Below are positions 1-8,409 of a stretch of DNA of 42,006 bases, piece after piece. The stretch is from Planctomycetaceae bacterium. GTDB taxonomy: Bacteria; Planctomycetota; Planctomycetia; Planctomycetales; Planctomycetaceae. A model generated the notes under the pieces. The model saw nothing but the letters and a program-made list of their open reading frames with translations. It had not been told where the DNA came from and made no database searches. A program made the position numbers and the translations under genes. Where the stretch lies: NCBI GenBank assembly GCA_029243145.1, contig JAQWSQ010000060.1, positions 1-42,006 of the forward strand, written 5' to 3'. Every line of letters begins with the position of its first letter. Position 1 is the stretch's first letter.

Positions 1-551
1 CGGGCAACGTCTATCTCGGTATTCCTCATCGGTTGGATAAGCCGGTCTCGGGGGCCATTGTGTTCTCGCGGAATTCCAAATGTGCGGCTCGATTGTCCGA
101 ACAGTTTTCCGAGAGAACCATCAAGAAGATTTATTGGGCCATCTTGAAGACTCGACCCGAACAAGCGGCGGGAATGCTGACCGATTGGATGAAGAAGCAT
201 CCCACTGAAGCACGCACACACGCCGGCAATCCTGATGATCCTGCGGCTAAAGAGGCGAAACTCAAGTATGAAATGTTGCCGGGCGATTATGGCGGTTATG
301 CAATCTGTCAGATTGAATTGATCACCGGCCGGATGCATCAAATCCGTTGGCAATTGGCGTCCAGAGGTTTCCCCGTCGTGGGAGACGAATTGTATGGCGG
401 AGAACTTCTTGAGGATCACTCGGGGATACTTTTGCACGCTCGAGAACTGACGTTCAAACACCCCATTCGTTATGACGAGGTGACGGTCACTGCTCCCCTG
501 CCCGCTTGGTGGCCGGAGTCGGTTCGCGTTGCCGAAATCACTGAGAGCTAA
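1..551 (+). CDS. RluA-family RNA pseudouridine synthase, C-terminal part (5' end outside window)
   Basis: The reading frame is open from base 3, so the gene begins before the window; a start at base 33 would cut off the active site. The first visible residues include HRLDKPVSG, the RluA-family catalytic loop whose Asp attacks the target uridine of rRNA or tRNA (family knowledge). Further on, TGRMHQIRWQLASRGFPVVGDELYGG matches the conserved C-terminal substrate and fold motif of RluA/RluC/RluD enzymes. The final segment around residues 130-170 (HARELTFKHP) fits the family's usual end. The N-terminal portion, which would show whether an S4 domain is present, is missing, so the RNA target cannot be assigned. 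The gene ends about 400 bp before the convergent DUF1501 gene. Confidence 0.93.
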   Translation, partial: GNVYLGIPHRLDKPVSGAIVFSRNSKCAARLSEQFSERTIKKIYWAILKTRPEQAAGMLTDWMKKHPTEARTHAGNPDDPAAKEAKLKYEMLPGDYGGYAICQIELITGRMHQIRWQLASRGFPVVGDELYGGELLEDHSGILLHARELTFKHPIRYDEVTVTAPLPAWWPESVRVAEITES

Positions 552-668
552 AAAATGGTTCAGCCGAGATTAATGTAACTCGGACATCTCGTTTCCATGC
601 TGAATAGTTCACCGATCCCTCACGGGGAAATCAATGATGTCCGCAAATTCGCCAAGTGCGCAACACAT

Positions 669-745
669 GTAGCTGGATTCGCAAGAATTCAGACGAAAGG
701 CGGGGGACAGTGTCGGTCCTTCTGAGCACTTGCGAATTCAGCTAG
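669..745. repeat. Dispersed hairpin repeat, GCAA-loop family: one full copy plus an inverted partial copy
   Basis: Bases 673-692 form an 8-bp stem, CTGGATTC/GAATTCAG with one G-T pair, closed by the tetraloop GCAA. Bases 729-745 carry the left half of the same motif in inverted orientation (cttgcgaattcagctag). The unit GTAGCTGGATTCGCAAGAAT starting at 669 recurs inverted at 13192-13215, with related copies at 13088 and 13141, so this is a dispersed family. It is non-coding and lies just downstream of the pseudouridine synthase gene. A REP-like element is an inference; no transposase is nearby. Confidence 0.7.
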
Positions 746-772
746 TGCGCCTGTGAAGGCGATTGAACTGTC

Positions 773-931
773 GGGTGGCACGTCCTGAACAGGACGTGTC
801 GTAACGCGACAGGATGAATCATCTTGCGGGTTGAATATGTTGAGGCACGATCCTCACTTTTTTGATCGATCATGATGACTCATCTTGTGACTCCGTCACC
901 CAACCAATCTTTCAGATTGGATGGGCCACCC
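773..931. repeat. Intergenic multi-hairpin element closed by an outer stem
   Basis: The ends are complementary (GGGTGGC at 773-779, GCCACCC at 925-931). Between them are several short perfect hairpins: CACGTCCTG/CAGGACGTG with an AA loop (779-798), TGTCG/CGACA (797-811), GTGAC/GTCAC (887-899) and CCAATC/GATTGG (904-920). No coding potential is apparent. The element ends 18 bp from the 3' end of the minus-strand DUF1501 gene, so it could act on that transcript's 3' end or be a REP-like repeat. Only one copy is seen here. Confidence 0.5.
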
Positions 932-948
932 TGCGTTGCCGAAAACGC

Positions 949-2100
949 TTAAGCCGATTGGGTTTGTTCACCGACAAGTTCGGGCATCGGTTCGGCTTCG
1001 ATGAGGGGGATTTCATTTTCATCATCGAGAGTCAATAGTGTGTTTCGTGGCACACCTAGCAGATGATAAAGTGATGCGGTGAGTTCGGGGAGCTGTACCG
1101 GACGCTCGATCACTTCTGAGGCGGTTGCGTCTGTGGCACCGACAACTTGTCCACGAGGAATGCCGTCACCCGCCACAAGACAGGAAAATGCCCGCGTCCA
1201 ATGATCTCGTCCGCCAAACGGATTAATCACGGGAGTTCGTCCCATTTCTCCGCAGGCTAGGACGACGGTCTGGTCGAACAGTCCTCGTTGTTGAAGATCG
1301 TCAATCAACGCCGCGAATGCTTGGTCGAATTGTGGACAAACTTTTTCCACAATGTCTCTCATCGTGGTGGGGCTGTGTGGAGGTTGACCGTGAGCATCCC
1401 AGGAGATCTCACCATGTAACTGGTCGTACAGATTGACCACGACCACTCGCGTTCCCCGTTCGACAAGCTGACGGGCTTGCAGCAGTAATTTCCCGGAACG
1501 ATGATTGCCATACGAGGCGCGAATCTGTTCGCGTTCTGAAGGGAAATCAACGGGGATGACTGGCTCGAATTCTGTTCCGAGGAATCCGGCTCCTTGTCCC
1601 CGCCAGGTGTTCACGCCGGTCCCGCTGAGGTGGCCGGGAAGAACGGCGAAACTTTCTCCTTCTTCTCCAAAAATGCGTTTAATGACCGAACCGAACGAGG
1701 GGTACTGGATGTTGCCGCGTGCGAGTCGGCCGGTATGCAGGAGTTGCATGCCGGTTTCGTGGATGGGGGCTTCCTGGTGAGACAGGCTGCGAATCAGAGT
1801 CATCTGATCCATTCGCTCGGCAATTTTCGGGAGCGACTCGCTGATCGACACTGAAGGGATTGATGTTTGAATGGGACGCAGCGGTCCGCGGATTTCGCGT
1901 GGAGCCTCCGGTTTTGGATCGAATGTTTCCAGTTGACTGGGGCCACCCGCCAGTTGAATCAGGATGCAATTACGCGGTTTGTGAGAGGGGTGCATGGCAC
2001 GGGCTTTTTCAGCCAGTTTCAAGCCAACCACTCCCATTCCGCCGACACGCAAAAAATCCCGTCGTGTCACGGATTCCGGTTTTGAAGCAGAGTCATTCAT
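949..2100 (-). CDS. Tat-exported DUF1501 domain protein
   Basis: The N-terminus carries a twin-arginine motif (TRRDFLRVGG) followed by a hydrophobic stretch, so Tat export is predicted. The body matches DUF1501, an alkaline-phosphatase/sulfatase-like fold abundant in planctomycetes: LIQLAGGPSQLETFDPKP near residue 50, SLSHQEAPIHETGMQLLHTGR near 105-125, ACGEMGRTPVINPFGGRDHW near 285-305, and LYHLLGVP near the C-terminus. The length, 383 aa, is somewhat short for the family. DUF1501 genes often sit beside DUF1549/DUF1553 cytochrome genes; no such partner is present. Substrate and biochemical role are unknown. Its 3' end abuts the multi-hairpin element. Another DUF1501 protein lies at 30.2-31.6 kb. 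Confidence 0.9.
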   Translation of the reverse strand: MNDSASKPESVTRRDFLRVGGMGVVGLKLAEKARAMHPSHKPRNCILIQLAGGPSQLETFDPKPEAPREIRGPLRPIQTSIPSVSISESLPKIAERMDQMTLIRSLSHQEAPIHETGMQLLHTGRLARGNIQYPSFGSVIKRIFGEEGESFAVLPGHLSGTGVNTWRGQGAGFLGTEFEPVIPVDFPSEREQIRASYGNHRSGKLLLQARQLVERGTRVVVVNLYDQLHGEISWDAHGQPPHSPTTMRDIVEKVCPQFDQAFAALIDDLQQRGLFDQTVVLACGEMGRTPVINPFGGRDHWTRAFSCLVAGDGIPRGQVVGATDATASEVIERPVQLPELTASLYHLLGVPRNTLLTLDDENEIPLIEAEPMPELVGEQTQSA

Positions 2101-2282
2101 CGCAAGATTCCAATTAGGGTTTTTGTATCATAACAGACACAATTGGCTCAGAATACCCGATCTTTGGGTGAGAATAGGATTTGAGAAGACTCTTTTGAGA
2201 GTTTCCACAGACTGGATTTGTTGTCAGCAGGGATCGTCGGTAAACTCAAATAACATTTCAAGGAGTGTTAAGAGCACACTTT

Positions 2283-3437
2283 ATGAACGCATCTTCCGAA
2301 CAACAACTTGATCCCCAATTCAATCCTCAGCGGACGGGTGGTTCCCAACAGTTTCTGTTGGTTATGATTCTGATGGTGTTAGTGGGAGTGTTAGTTTTTC
2401 AGAACATGGATGGTTCGGGGACTCTGAATAGCCCTCTACAATCCCGCGAAATCACACCTCGCGGTGAACTGGGGGCAGACGAACAGGCGACGATACAGCT
2501 CTTTGAAGAACTGAAGAACTCCACGGTCTTTATTCAAACCCGGAAATACACTCTGGAGACGCGTCGCGGCTTTCGACTTTCCGTCGAAGAAAATCAAGTG
2601 GGAGTCGGGACGGGTTTTATCTGGGACAAGAGCGGTCACATTGTGACCAATTTTCATGTGATTCAAAACGCCGATGGCGCGACTGTGCAATTGGCCGATG
2701 AATCGGTCTACGAGGCGAAAGTGGTCGGCGCCTCTCCCGAACAAGATCTCGCCGTGCTGAAAATTGAAGCTCCGGCTGAGAGTTTGCATCCCATTCCTGT
2801 TGGTACATCAGCTGATTTGAAAGTGGGTCAGACCGTCGTCGCACTGGGCTATCCATTAGGGCTCAATTTGACACTCACAAAAGGTGTGATCAGTGGACTC
2901 GATCAATTGCTGCCTCTGCAGGGAGGTTCAGAAATTCACAGAGCCATTCAGACTGACGCATCGATCAATCCAGGGAATTCGGGGGGGCCACTGTTGGATA
3001 GCGAAGGGCGTTTGATCGGCGTGAATACGGCCATCATTCTCGCCCCGGCCGGTTTCGGTTTTGCCATTCCCGTAGATACTGTGCGAGACGCCATCGAAAA
3101 AATGTCAAAAAATCCTCTGCAAACACTTCCGACATTGGGAATAATAATGACAGACTCTCTGGCGCATCTTGAAACGGGTGAGAGTCGACGATTGGGGGTT
3201 CAAGTGATGGCGGTGTTTCCCGGCGGTCCTGCCGATAAAGCCGGTATTCAAGGAATGGAGTTAATTCAATACGAGCAGGAGATCAGCGGTGACATTATTC
3301 TCGCCATTGAAGAAGAATTAATCGATCATCCCTCCAAAGTGAACCAAATACTCTCCCAATATCGCCCCGGAGATCAGGTGATTTTAACGATTTTTCGTCA
3401 GAATCAGCCGCTGGAAGTCCCCGTGATTCTCCAGTAG
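2283..3437 (+). CDS. HtrA/DegP-like membrane-anchored serine protease with PDZ domain
   Basis: This is a trypsin-like S1C protease of about 384 aa. An N-terminal anchor lies at residues 24-40 (FLLVMILMVLVGVLVF). The catalytic triad is visible as H125 in VTNFHVI, D155 in QDLAVLKI and S233 in INPGNSGGPLL. A PDZ domain occupies roughly residues 275-384 (VMAVFPGGPADKAGI, SGDIILAIEE, YRPGDQVILTI). The family degrades or refolds damaged periplasmic proteins. The ATG at 2283 is preferred over an in-frame GTG at 2265, because the GTG overlaps the only Shine-Dalgarno-like sequence (AAGGAG, 2260-2265); spacing to the ATG is long, so the start is not certain. It is divergent from the DUF1501 gene and followed by the STAS gene on the same strand. 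Confidence 0.92.
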   Translation: MNASSEQQLDPQFNPQRTGGSQQFLLVMILMVLVGVLVFQNMDGSGTLNSPLQSREITPRGELGADEQATIQLFEELKNSTVFIQTRKYTLETRRGFRLSVEENQVGVGTGFIWDKSGHIVTNFHVIQNADGATVQLADESVYEAKVVGASPEQDLAVLKIEAPAESLHPIPVGTSADLKVGQTVVALGYPLGLNLTLTKGVISGLDQLLPLQGGSEIHRAIQTDASINPGNSGGPLLDSEGRLIGVNTAIILAPAGFGFAIPVDTVRDAIEKMSKNPLQTLPTLGIIMTDSLAHLETGESRRLGVQVMAVFPGGPADKAGIQGMELIQYEQEISGDIILAIEEELIDHPSKVNQILSQYRPGDQVILTIFRQNQPLEVPVILQ

Positions 3438-3572
3438 AGCCCAATTGGCGGGAAACGAAAAAAAACCGGTCTCGAAGGGGGTGCTATCTTGCGATATTCG
3501 ATCGACTCATCGTAAGATGGAGAAGTTGATCGACAGGGCCACTGTTCATTGTGCAGAAATTGAGATGTTATT

Positions 3573-3938
3573 ATGACCGAAATCACCTCAACGCGTGTGT
3601 ATCAACAAGATGAAGTGACTGTCATTGAGCTGGGCGAGGAATACGAGAACCTCGATGAAGCGGTACTGATCGATCTTCGAAACCTCATTCTGAAAGCCGT
3701 TGATGAGGCCAATCCTCCGCTGGTCGTGCTGGATCTCTCTCACACAAAATTCTTTGGCTCTTCTTTTATCGAGTTGATCTTTCGGGCCTGGAATCGATTG
3801 CAGGCGAGAGACGGAGGCAAGTTTGTCCTGAGTGGGCTCATGCCATATTGTAAGGAAGTGATTGAAATCACGCACCTCGATCAACTTTGGACGCTCTACG
3901 GTTCGGTCGATGAAGCCATCGTCGGCATTAAATCGTAA
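3573..3938 (+). CDS. STAS-domain protein (anti-anti-sigma factor-like)
   Basis: The single domain of 121 aa has the SpoIIAA-like STAS pattern: VTVIELGEEYENL, then LVVLDLSHTKFFGSSFIELIFRAWNRLQ and GGKFVLSGL. In the family, a Ser in the DSSG-type loop is phosphorylated by a partner anti-sigma kinase. Here the loop reads FGSSFIE, so Ser63 or Ser64 could accept phosphate, but the usual Gly after the serines is Phe. No anti-sigma kinase or sigma factor gene is next to it. Its TAA stop (3936-3938) directly touches the stop of the convergent hisD with no spacer. Role in the general stress response or signalling is inferred from the domain only. Confidence 0.82.
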   Translation: MTEITSTRVYQQDEVTVIELGEEYENLDEAVLIDLRNLILKAVDEANPPLVVLDLSHTKFFGSSFIELIFRAWNRLQARDGGKFVLSGLMPYCKEVIEITHLDQLWTLYGSVDEAIVGIKS

Positions 3939-5315
3939 TTACGGCTCTGGTTGCAAGCGAATTGCCGCACTGGCGTAATGAGCGGTCAGCCCTTCTTTGT
4001 CGGTCATCAACTTGAGATCTTGGTCGGCTTCGGCCAGAGCCTCGCGGTTATAACCAATGATCGAAGATCGCTTGAGAAAATCAATCGAGCTGAGTCCGTT
4101 TGCGAACCGTGCGGTCCCTCCTGTTGGTAATACGTGAGAAGGCCCGGCAAGATAGTCGCCCAACGCGACGGGTGTGAAATGTCCCATGAATATCGCGCCG
4201 GCGTTCTGAACTTGTGCGAGCATCGATTCTGGATCATCCATCGAGATGTGCAAATGCTCGGGGGCGAGTAAATCAGTTAATCGCGCAGCTTCTTCTGCGT
4301 CGCGGGCGAGAATCAACGCGCCGTAGTCTTCGAGAGCACGACGGGCGAGGTCTCCCCGTTCGAGTTTTTCTAACTGGGATTCCAACGCCGCGTGAACTGC
4401 ATCAATCAAAGGGGCGTGCCAAGTAATCAGCACGCCCGATCCGGGGCTGTGCTCGGCTTGTGAAATCAGGTCGGCGGCAATGTATTCAGGATTTGCAGTC
4501 TCATCGGCAAGCACAATCACTTCGCTCGGTCCGGCAATGCTGTCGATATCGACTTCACCGAAGACATGTTTCTTCGCAAGTGCCACAAACAGGTTTCCGG
4601 GACCAACAATTTTGTCGACCCGTTCGATTCCTTCAACACCATAAGCGAGAGCAGCCACCGCTTGGGCGCCCCCCACGCGATAAACTTCAGTCACACCGAT
4701 TTCTTGGCACGCTGCCAACAGGTCAGTGTTATAACCACCAAATTCTGTCGGCGGGACGACGACCACAATTTCTGGGACGCCGGCCGTTTGTGCGGGAACG
4801 GCTGTCATCAATAACGTCGAAGGATACGCGGCGGCACCACCGGGAACACAAATCCCGATGCGCTTGAGAGGCAAGTATCGTTGCCGAAGATCGATCTCTC
4901 CGCCCTTCTCTCCGGCTTCGCGAATGATTTGTACGTTCTCAGGCAGGATTTCACTCTGAAAGAGAATGATGCTTTCTCGAATACGACGGATGGTTTCCAG
5001 ATAGTCGTCATCGGCCGCCTCGTGTGCCGCATCGAGTTCCGCTGCTGTTACTCGCATTGTTTCGAGAGTGAGCTGTTTGCCGTCGAGTTTGGCCGAATAA
5101 TCGAGGAGTGATTTCAGTCCACGTTCCTGCACATCCCTACAAATTCTTTCGACCACTTGCTGGGGCGATAATGGTTCGCCGAACAGTTCCATCGTACGTT
5201 GTTTGCCGGCTTCAGAGACGACATCTCCGCGAGGGCTCAATTTTTCACGCAGTTCCGCGAAGAGGTTTTCGGCGATGTCTTGCGTGCAGTCAATTTTTTT
5301 GATGGACAGGCTCAT
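3939..5315 (-). CDS. hisD: Histidinol dehydrogenase
   Basis: HisD catalyses the last two oxidations of histidine synthesis, L-histidinol to L-histidine with two NAD+. The 458-aa length is normal. Family motifs include CVPGGAAAYPSTLLMTAVPA, YRVGGAQAVAALAYG, KIVGPGNLFVALAKKHVFG, DSIAGPSEV and PEHLHI, with the zinc-binding and catalytic His region (SQAEHSPGSG, GPSHVLPTGGTARF). The protein starts MSLSIKKIDCTQDIAENLF. No other his genes are in the window, so histidine synthesis is scattered, as is common in planctomycetes. It is convergent with the STAS gene with no intergenic base, so read-through between the two transcripts is likely. Confidence 0.97.
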   Translation of the reverse strand: MSLSIKKIDCTQDIAENLFAELREKLSPRGDVVSEAGKQRTMELFGEPLSPQQVVERICRDVQERGLKSLLDYSAKLDGKQLTLETMRVTAAELDAAHEAADDDYLETIRRIRESIILFQSEILPENVQIIREAGEKGGEIDLRQRYLPLKRIGICVPGGAAAYPSTLLMTAVPAQTAGVPEIVVVVPPTEFGGYNTDLLAACQEIGVTEVYRVGGAQAVAALAYGVEGIERVDKIVGPGNLFVALAKKHVFGEVDIDSIAGPSEVIVLADETANPEYIAADLISQAEHSPGSGVLITWHAPLIDAVHAALESQLEKLERGDLARRALEDYGALILARDAEEAARLTDLLAPEHLHISMDDPESMLAQVQNAGAIFMGHFTPVALGDYLAGPSHVLPTGGTARFANGLSSIDFLKRSSIIGYNREALAEADQDLKLMTDKEGLTAHYASAAIRLQPEP

Positions 5316-5412
5316 GGGAGTCTCTGAGAATATAGCGAAAACAAAAATATCAGAGACTTATTCTAGCAATCTCGACCACTCGCGGCGAGTAAGTTGTCGG
5401 TTATGTAAATGA

Positions 5413-6252
5413 TCAGGGAAGGAGCATTTCAATCACTGCATAAAGCGGATTTTGTGACGAGTAAGTTTCAGGCTGAGTTGCCGTTTTCCGTGGTGTCTTA
5501 TCCCAATCAAAAAAGCAAATAGTTGTGGTGCGTGGGTTGAACTCTCTTTTTGTTATCACAAACACCTTTTCTACTGTTTTTGCAGGATTTGGAAGCTTGA
5601 CCGCCCTAATGGAATGATCGTTTTTGCTGACGATGAGATGGACTTGTTGAGTGTTGTCTGAATTGCTTGCTTTGTTTTGGCTAAATACGCTCAACTCTCC
5701 TCGGGCGTAAGGTCGGACTCCGATTAATTCGTAACAATCTTTTTTCTCTTCTTTAATTCGCCATTCGTACTTATCGGTGAGTTTGCTTAAAGCGGGATGA
5801 ATTGCAAAATAAAGGTGTTCAAGGGCACTGTAATACTCATTCCCGGCAATCCCAAGGTGAGTTTCTTTTCTTGTCTCCCAGTCTATTTGTGAGATAGAGT
5901 TGTCTAATGACCAGATGAATTTCGAGGGTGCTGACTTTTCGAACTGATAGGGTGTACCACATCGATTGAGAATTTGAGAAACCGCGAGTGGAGATATTTC
6001 GGCTGGTAATATAGAGAATTCTCTCTTTTTCCGTCGGTCCCAGTGAATCCAAAACTCTGCACGACTCTCTTTTTCGAAAACATGGTCGTAGTGAAAAAGT
6101 CTACCTGAGATATGACAACTTTCTAGACCTTCGGGGGCAGTCTTCCAGCTCTCCAGAATCTTCGTCAGTCGAGGATCCTCCTTAGCATTTGACTTGGAGA
6201 GCAGAGTCATCGAGATCAGTATGACAAACAGCAGCATTGATGGGCGTCGCAT
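5413..6252 (-). CDS. Secreted hypothetical protein, possibly TIGR03009-type
   Basis: A clear signal peptide (MRRPSMLLFVILISMTLLSKSNA) precedes a 279-aa protein of mostly polar, beta-rich sequence: LESCHISGRLFHYDHVFEKESRAEFWIHW, SPLAVSQILNRCGTPYQF, WRIKEEKKDCYELIGVRPYARGELSVF, and a C-terminal segment ending YAVIEMLLP. This layout resembles the planctomycete-specific TIGR03009 family, which looks like a LolA-type lipoprotein-localisation fold; that assignment is from memory and tentative. It follows the membrane-protein and reverse-transcriptase genes on the same strand with a 62-bp gap, so it may be in their transcript. Base composition is slightly more AT-rich than its neighbours. Function unknown. 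Confidence 0.75.
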   Translation of the reverse strand: MRRPSMLLFVILISMTLLSKSNAKEDPRLTKILESWKTAPEGLESCHISGRLFHYDHVFEKESRAEFWIHWDRRKKREFSILPAEISPLAVSQILNRCGTPYQFEKSAPSKFIWSLDNSISQIDWETRKETHLGIAGNEYYSALEHLYFAIHPALSKLTDKYEWRIKEEKKDCYELIGVRPYARGELSVFSQNKASNSDNTQQVHLIVSKNDHSIRAVKLPNPAKTVEKVFVITKREFNPRTTTICFFDWDKTPRKTATQPETYSSQNPLYAVIEMLLP

Positions 6253-6314
6253 ACGGAACTCCTTTTCCAGCAGGATGACATCAATTGTCGTCGAACGCGA
6301 AATTCTGTCAACAA

Positions 6315-7034
6315 CTATTCGCCTTCGGCAGTATTCGCTTCTGCGGCTTGGGCATTCTTTCGCTGGACCTCTTCTTCGATGTAATCGAATTCGTCCAATA
6401 ATTCCCGCCGTCGTAAGGCGACTTGACGGTCAAATTCGGAGAGCGCGTCGAGGGCTTTGTCTTTCGACGTGACCAAACCGATGATGAGATATTGGGTGAT
6501 CGCGAATCCAAAACAGACCCATCCGGCGGTATCGGGAACAATTGCACACAGAATAGCAAAAACCGGCGAGGAGCGATTGAGGTGCTGGCACACAAGTCCG
6601 CGTAGCATCGGCCAGGTATAGATTCTGAAGTGTTGCCAGATTGATTTTGATTTGTCGTATTTGATTTTCGGAGGGCCGGGATGGATGATCGAAAAGAGTT
6701 CTTGGTCGGGCATCATTTCGATCACGCTCATGGCAAGCAGTAGACGTGTTCCCATGAGAAAGGCAACCCAGAATGGTTCTTCTTGAAAATTGAATTCCGC
6801 AGATTTGGAAAATAGATCGGGCAGCCAATGGAAGAAAAACTCTTCCATGTTTCGAGTCGCGACGAGCAGAACCAAAGACCCACGGAACCATTGTTCCATA
6901 TCTTTTTCGAGCTCGGCATCCAACTGTTGCAGGCGGATCACTTTGCGCATGAATAAGCGAAACAGCGGGATCGCGATCACGCCCACTAAAAAGCGGGTGA
7001 CCGGTTTGGCTAGAATTCGAAAGAAGCTCCCCAT
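6315..7034 (-). CDS. Multi-spanning membrane protein with C-terminal coiled coil, downstream of the RT
   Basis: I do not recognise this 239-aa protein. Hydrophobic segments lie at about residues 14-29, 52-72, 86-107 and 156-188 (the last long enough for two spans, with SPVFAILCAIV and FGFAITQYLIIGLV). A charged helical tail at 190-235 (ALSEFDRQVALRRRELLDEFDYIEEEV) looks like a coiled coil facing the cytoplasm. The gene starts 25 bp after the reverse-transcriptase gene on the same strand, which implies co-transcription. Several retrons pair the RT with a membrane-spanning effector, so an effector role is possible. It could equally be an unrelated conserved planctomycete membrane protein. No enzymatic motif is visible. 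Confidence 0.75.
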   Translation of the reverse strand: MGSFFRILAKPVTRFLVGVIAIPLFRLFMRKVIRLQQLDAELEKDMEQWFRGSLVLLVATRNMEEFFFHWLPDLFSKSAEFNFQEEPFWVAFLMGTRLLLAMSVIEMMPDQELFSIIHPGPPKIKYDKSKSIWQHFRIYTWPMLRGLVCQHLNRSSPVFAILCAIVPDTAGWVCFGFAITQYLIIGLVTSKDKALDALSEFDRQVALRRRELLDEFDYIEEEVQRKNAQAAEANTAEGE

Positions 7035-7059
7035 TGAACTTTACCAGCGATGAAATATT

Positions 7060-8316
7060 TTACCAGGAAATCTGCTTCCAGAGTGATTCGAGCTTCTGAC
7101 CTCGCGCGTGATTTAATTGCTTGACGAAGCCGATTCGTCCGCTCAAGTGTTCGCGAAAATTTGGAACGCCTTCGTGATTTTGGGAATCCGGCCCGAAACG
7201 GACGCAATTGAACAAGATTGCCTTCAGCCGATCAAACTCTTTTCGCGGATAATTGGTGTGCTTATTCACGACTACGCCGCAAATTTGCTGACGTTGATTG
7301 TTGCGAATCACTTTCCGTTTCTTATTCTGAACGACAAATCGCTCTTCCCGGATCACCTGTTGGACGAGCGGAATGAGTGTTTTCAGGCTTTTCATCAAAT
7401 TATCGGGACCAGAAATGGTGATGTCGTCTGCATAACGGGTGTAGTTGGCTGCGAAGGATTTGGTCAAACCATGCAATCGTAAATCAAGTGAAAACGCAGA
7501 GAGATTTGCGAGAGCCGGTGATGTGGGTGCCCCTTGGGGTAAATGGGCCGAGAGATAGTCTCGTAAGCCTTTCGGTCCCTCTTGGGGGAATGGGATCGAA
7601 CTGGGGATGGCGGTTGTCGTGAGCCGACCCAGCCAGATGGAGACCTCCCGGTTATAGCCCAGCCCACGAAAAATCGCGATGATCCGATTTCGTCGCACGG
7701 AGGGATAAAAGTTTTGGAGATCGTACTTAATGACGACTCGTTGACCGCAATGCGGTTTGGCATTGGTGAGGATCGAGCGATTTCGGGTGAACCCATGACA
7801 GCTTTGGTGGACGGGAACCTTGTTCAATATCTCGTGGAGAATTTGTCGTTGCACTTGTTTCAGGAGAGGTTTGGGAGATTCAATCAGTCGCTCTCCACCG
7901 CTCCGTTTTTGGACCCAATGATAGTGGTAGTGAGAGCTTTCGACAGAATCCGCTTTTTGCCCAGGTTCGAAAGCATGAGTCAACCAAGCCAATTGCCCTG
8001 GTTTGATGTTTAGCCAGTTTGCGAGTTCCTCAGGAGTGGTGAAGTTTGGTAAGCCTTCTTGGCTCAGAAACTGTTCATCTCCTCCCTCTCGCAAATCGAC
8101 CCAAAGTCCCGTGCGAGGTTCTTTACGAGCAAAGAGGTAGGGCTTCTGATTTGATGTAGCGGCGTTCGGCAGCCTTGTTTTTTGAGAAGCATTCTGGAGG
8201 GGGACCAGTTTGGTTCTGCCGTCTCGAATTTGCTTTTGCTCATTGCTGCGAGAGGGACGCTGCGTGGGGGTGGAGTGTCCGAAGAAAAGTTGTTTGAGAA
8301 ACTTCCAGAGGGGCAT
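7060..8316 (-). CDS. Retron-like reverse transcriptase
   Basis: This 418-aa protein is an RNA-directed DNA polymerase. Palm motifs: VVIKYDLQNFYPSV with catalytic Asp199, LPQGAPTSPALANL at about 259-272, and YADD at 295-298 (the last two catalytic Asp). HGFTRNRSILTNAKPH (174-189) contains NAKPH, matching the retron-specific NAxxH of region X. ICGVVVN (345-351) occupies the place of the retron VTG motif of region Y. The first ~120 residues are a low-complexity basic stretch and a helical segment (FTTPEELANWLNIKPGQLAWL). There is no maturase or endonuclease domain as in group II introns, and no template/variable repeat as in DGRs. It is divergent from bamA; the 306-bp upstream region is highly structured. 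A membrane-protein gene follows at 25 bp. Retron membership is inferred from motifs. Confidence 0.93.
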   Translation of the reverse strand: MPLWKFLKQLFFGHSTPTQRPSRSNEQKQIRDGRTKLVPLQNASQKTRLPNAATSNQKPYLFARKEPRTGLWVDLREGGDEQFLSQEGLPNFTTPEELANWLNIKPGQLAWLTHAFEPGQKADSVESSHYHYHWVQKRSGGERLIESPKPLLKQVQRQILHEILNKVPVHQSCHGFTRNRSILTNAKPHCGQRVVIKYDLQNFYPSVRRNRIIAIFRGLGYNREVSIWLGRLTTTAIPSSIPFPQEGPKGLRDYLSAHLPQGAPTSPALANLSAFSLDLRLHGLTKSFAANYTRYADDITISGPDNLMKSLKTLIPLVQQVIREERFVVQNKKRKVIRNNQRQQICGVVVNKHTNYPRKEFDRLKAILFNCVRFGPDSQNHEGVPNFREHLSGRIGFVKQLNHARGQKLESLWKQISW

Positions 8317-8409
8317 TGTTCGTCCGGTGGATTTGTAGATTTGACAATCGAAAACTCAATTGTAGCGGGAAAAAGTCGAGAAGTCAGTGGGAGAGAACAT
8401 TTCCTCAAT

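Noticed and set aside
4460..4867. Open frame of 135 codons antisense to hisD
   Set aside because: It mirrors hisD, with Arg/Gln-rich low-information sequence and no independent signals.
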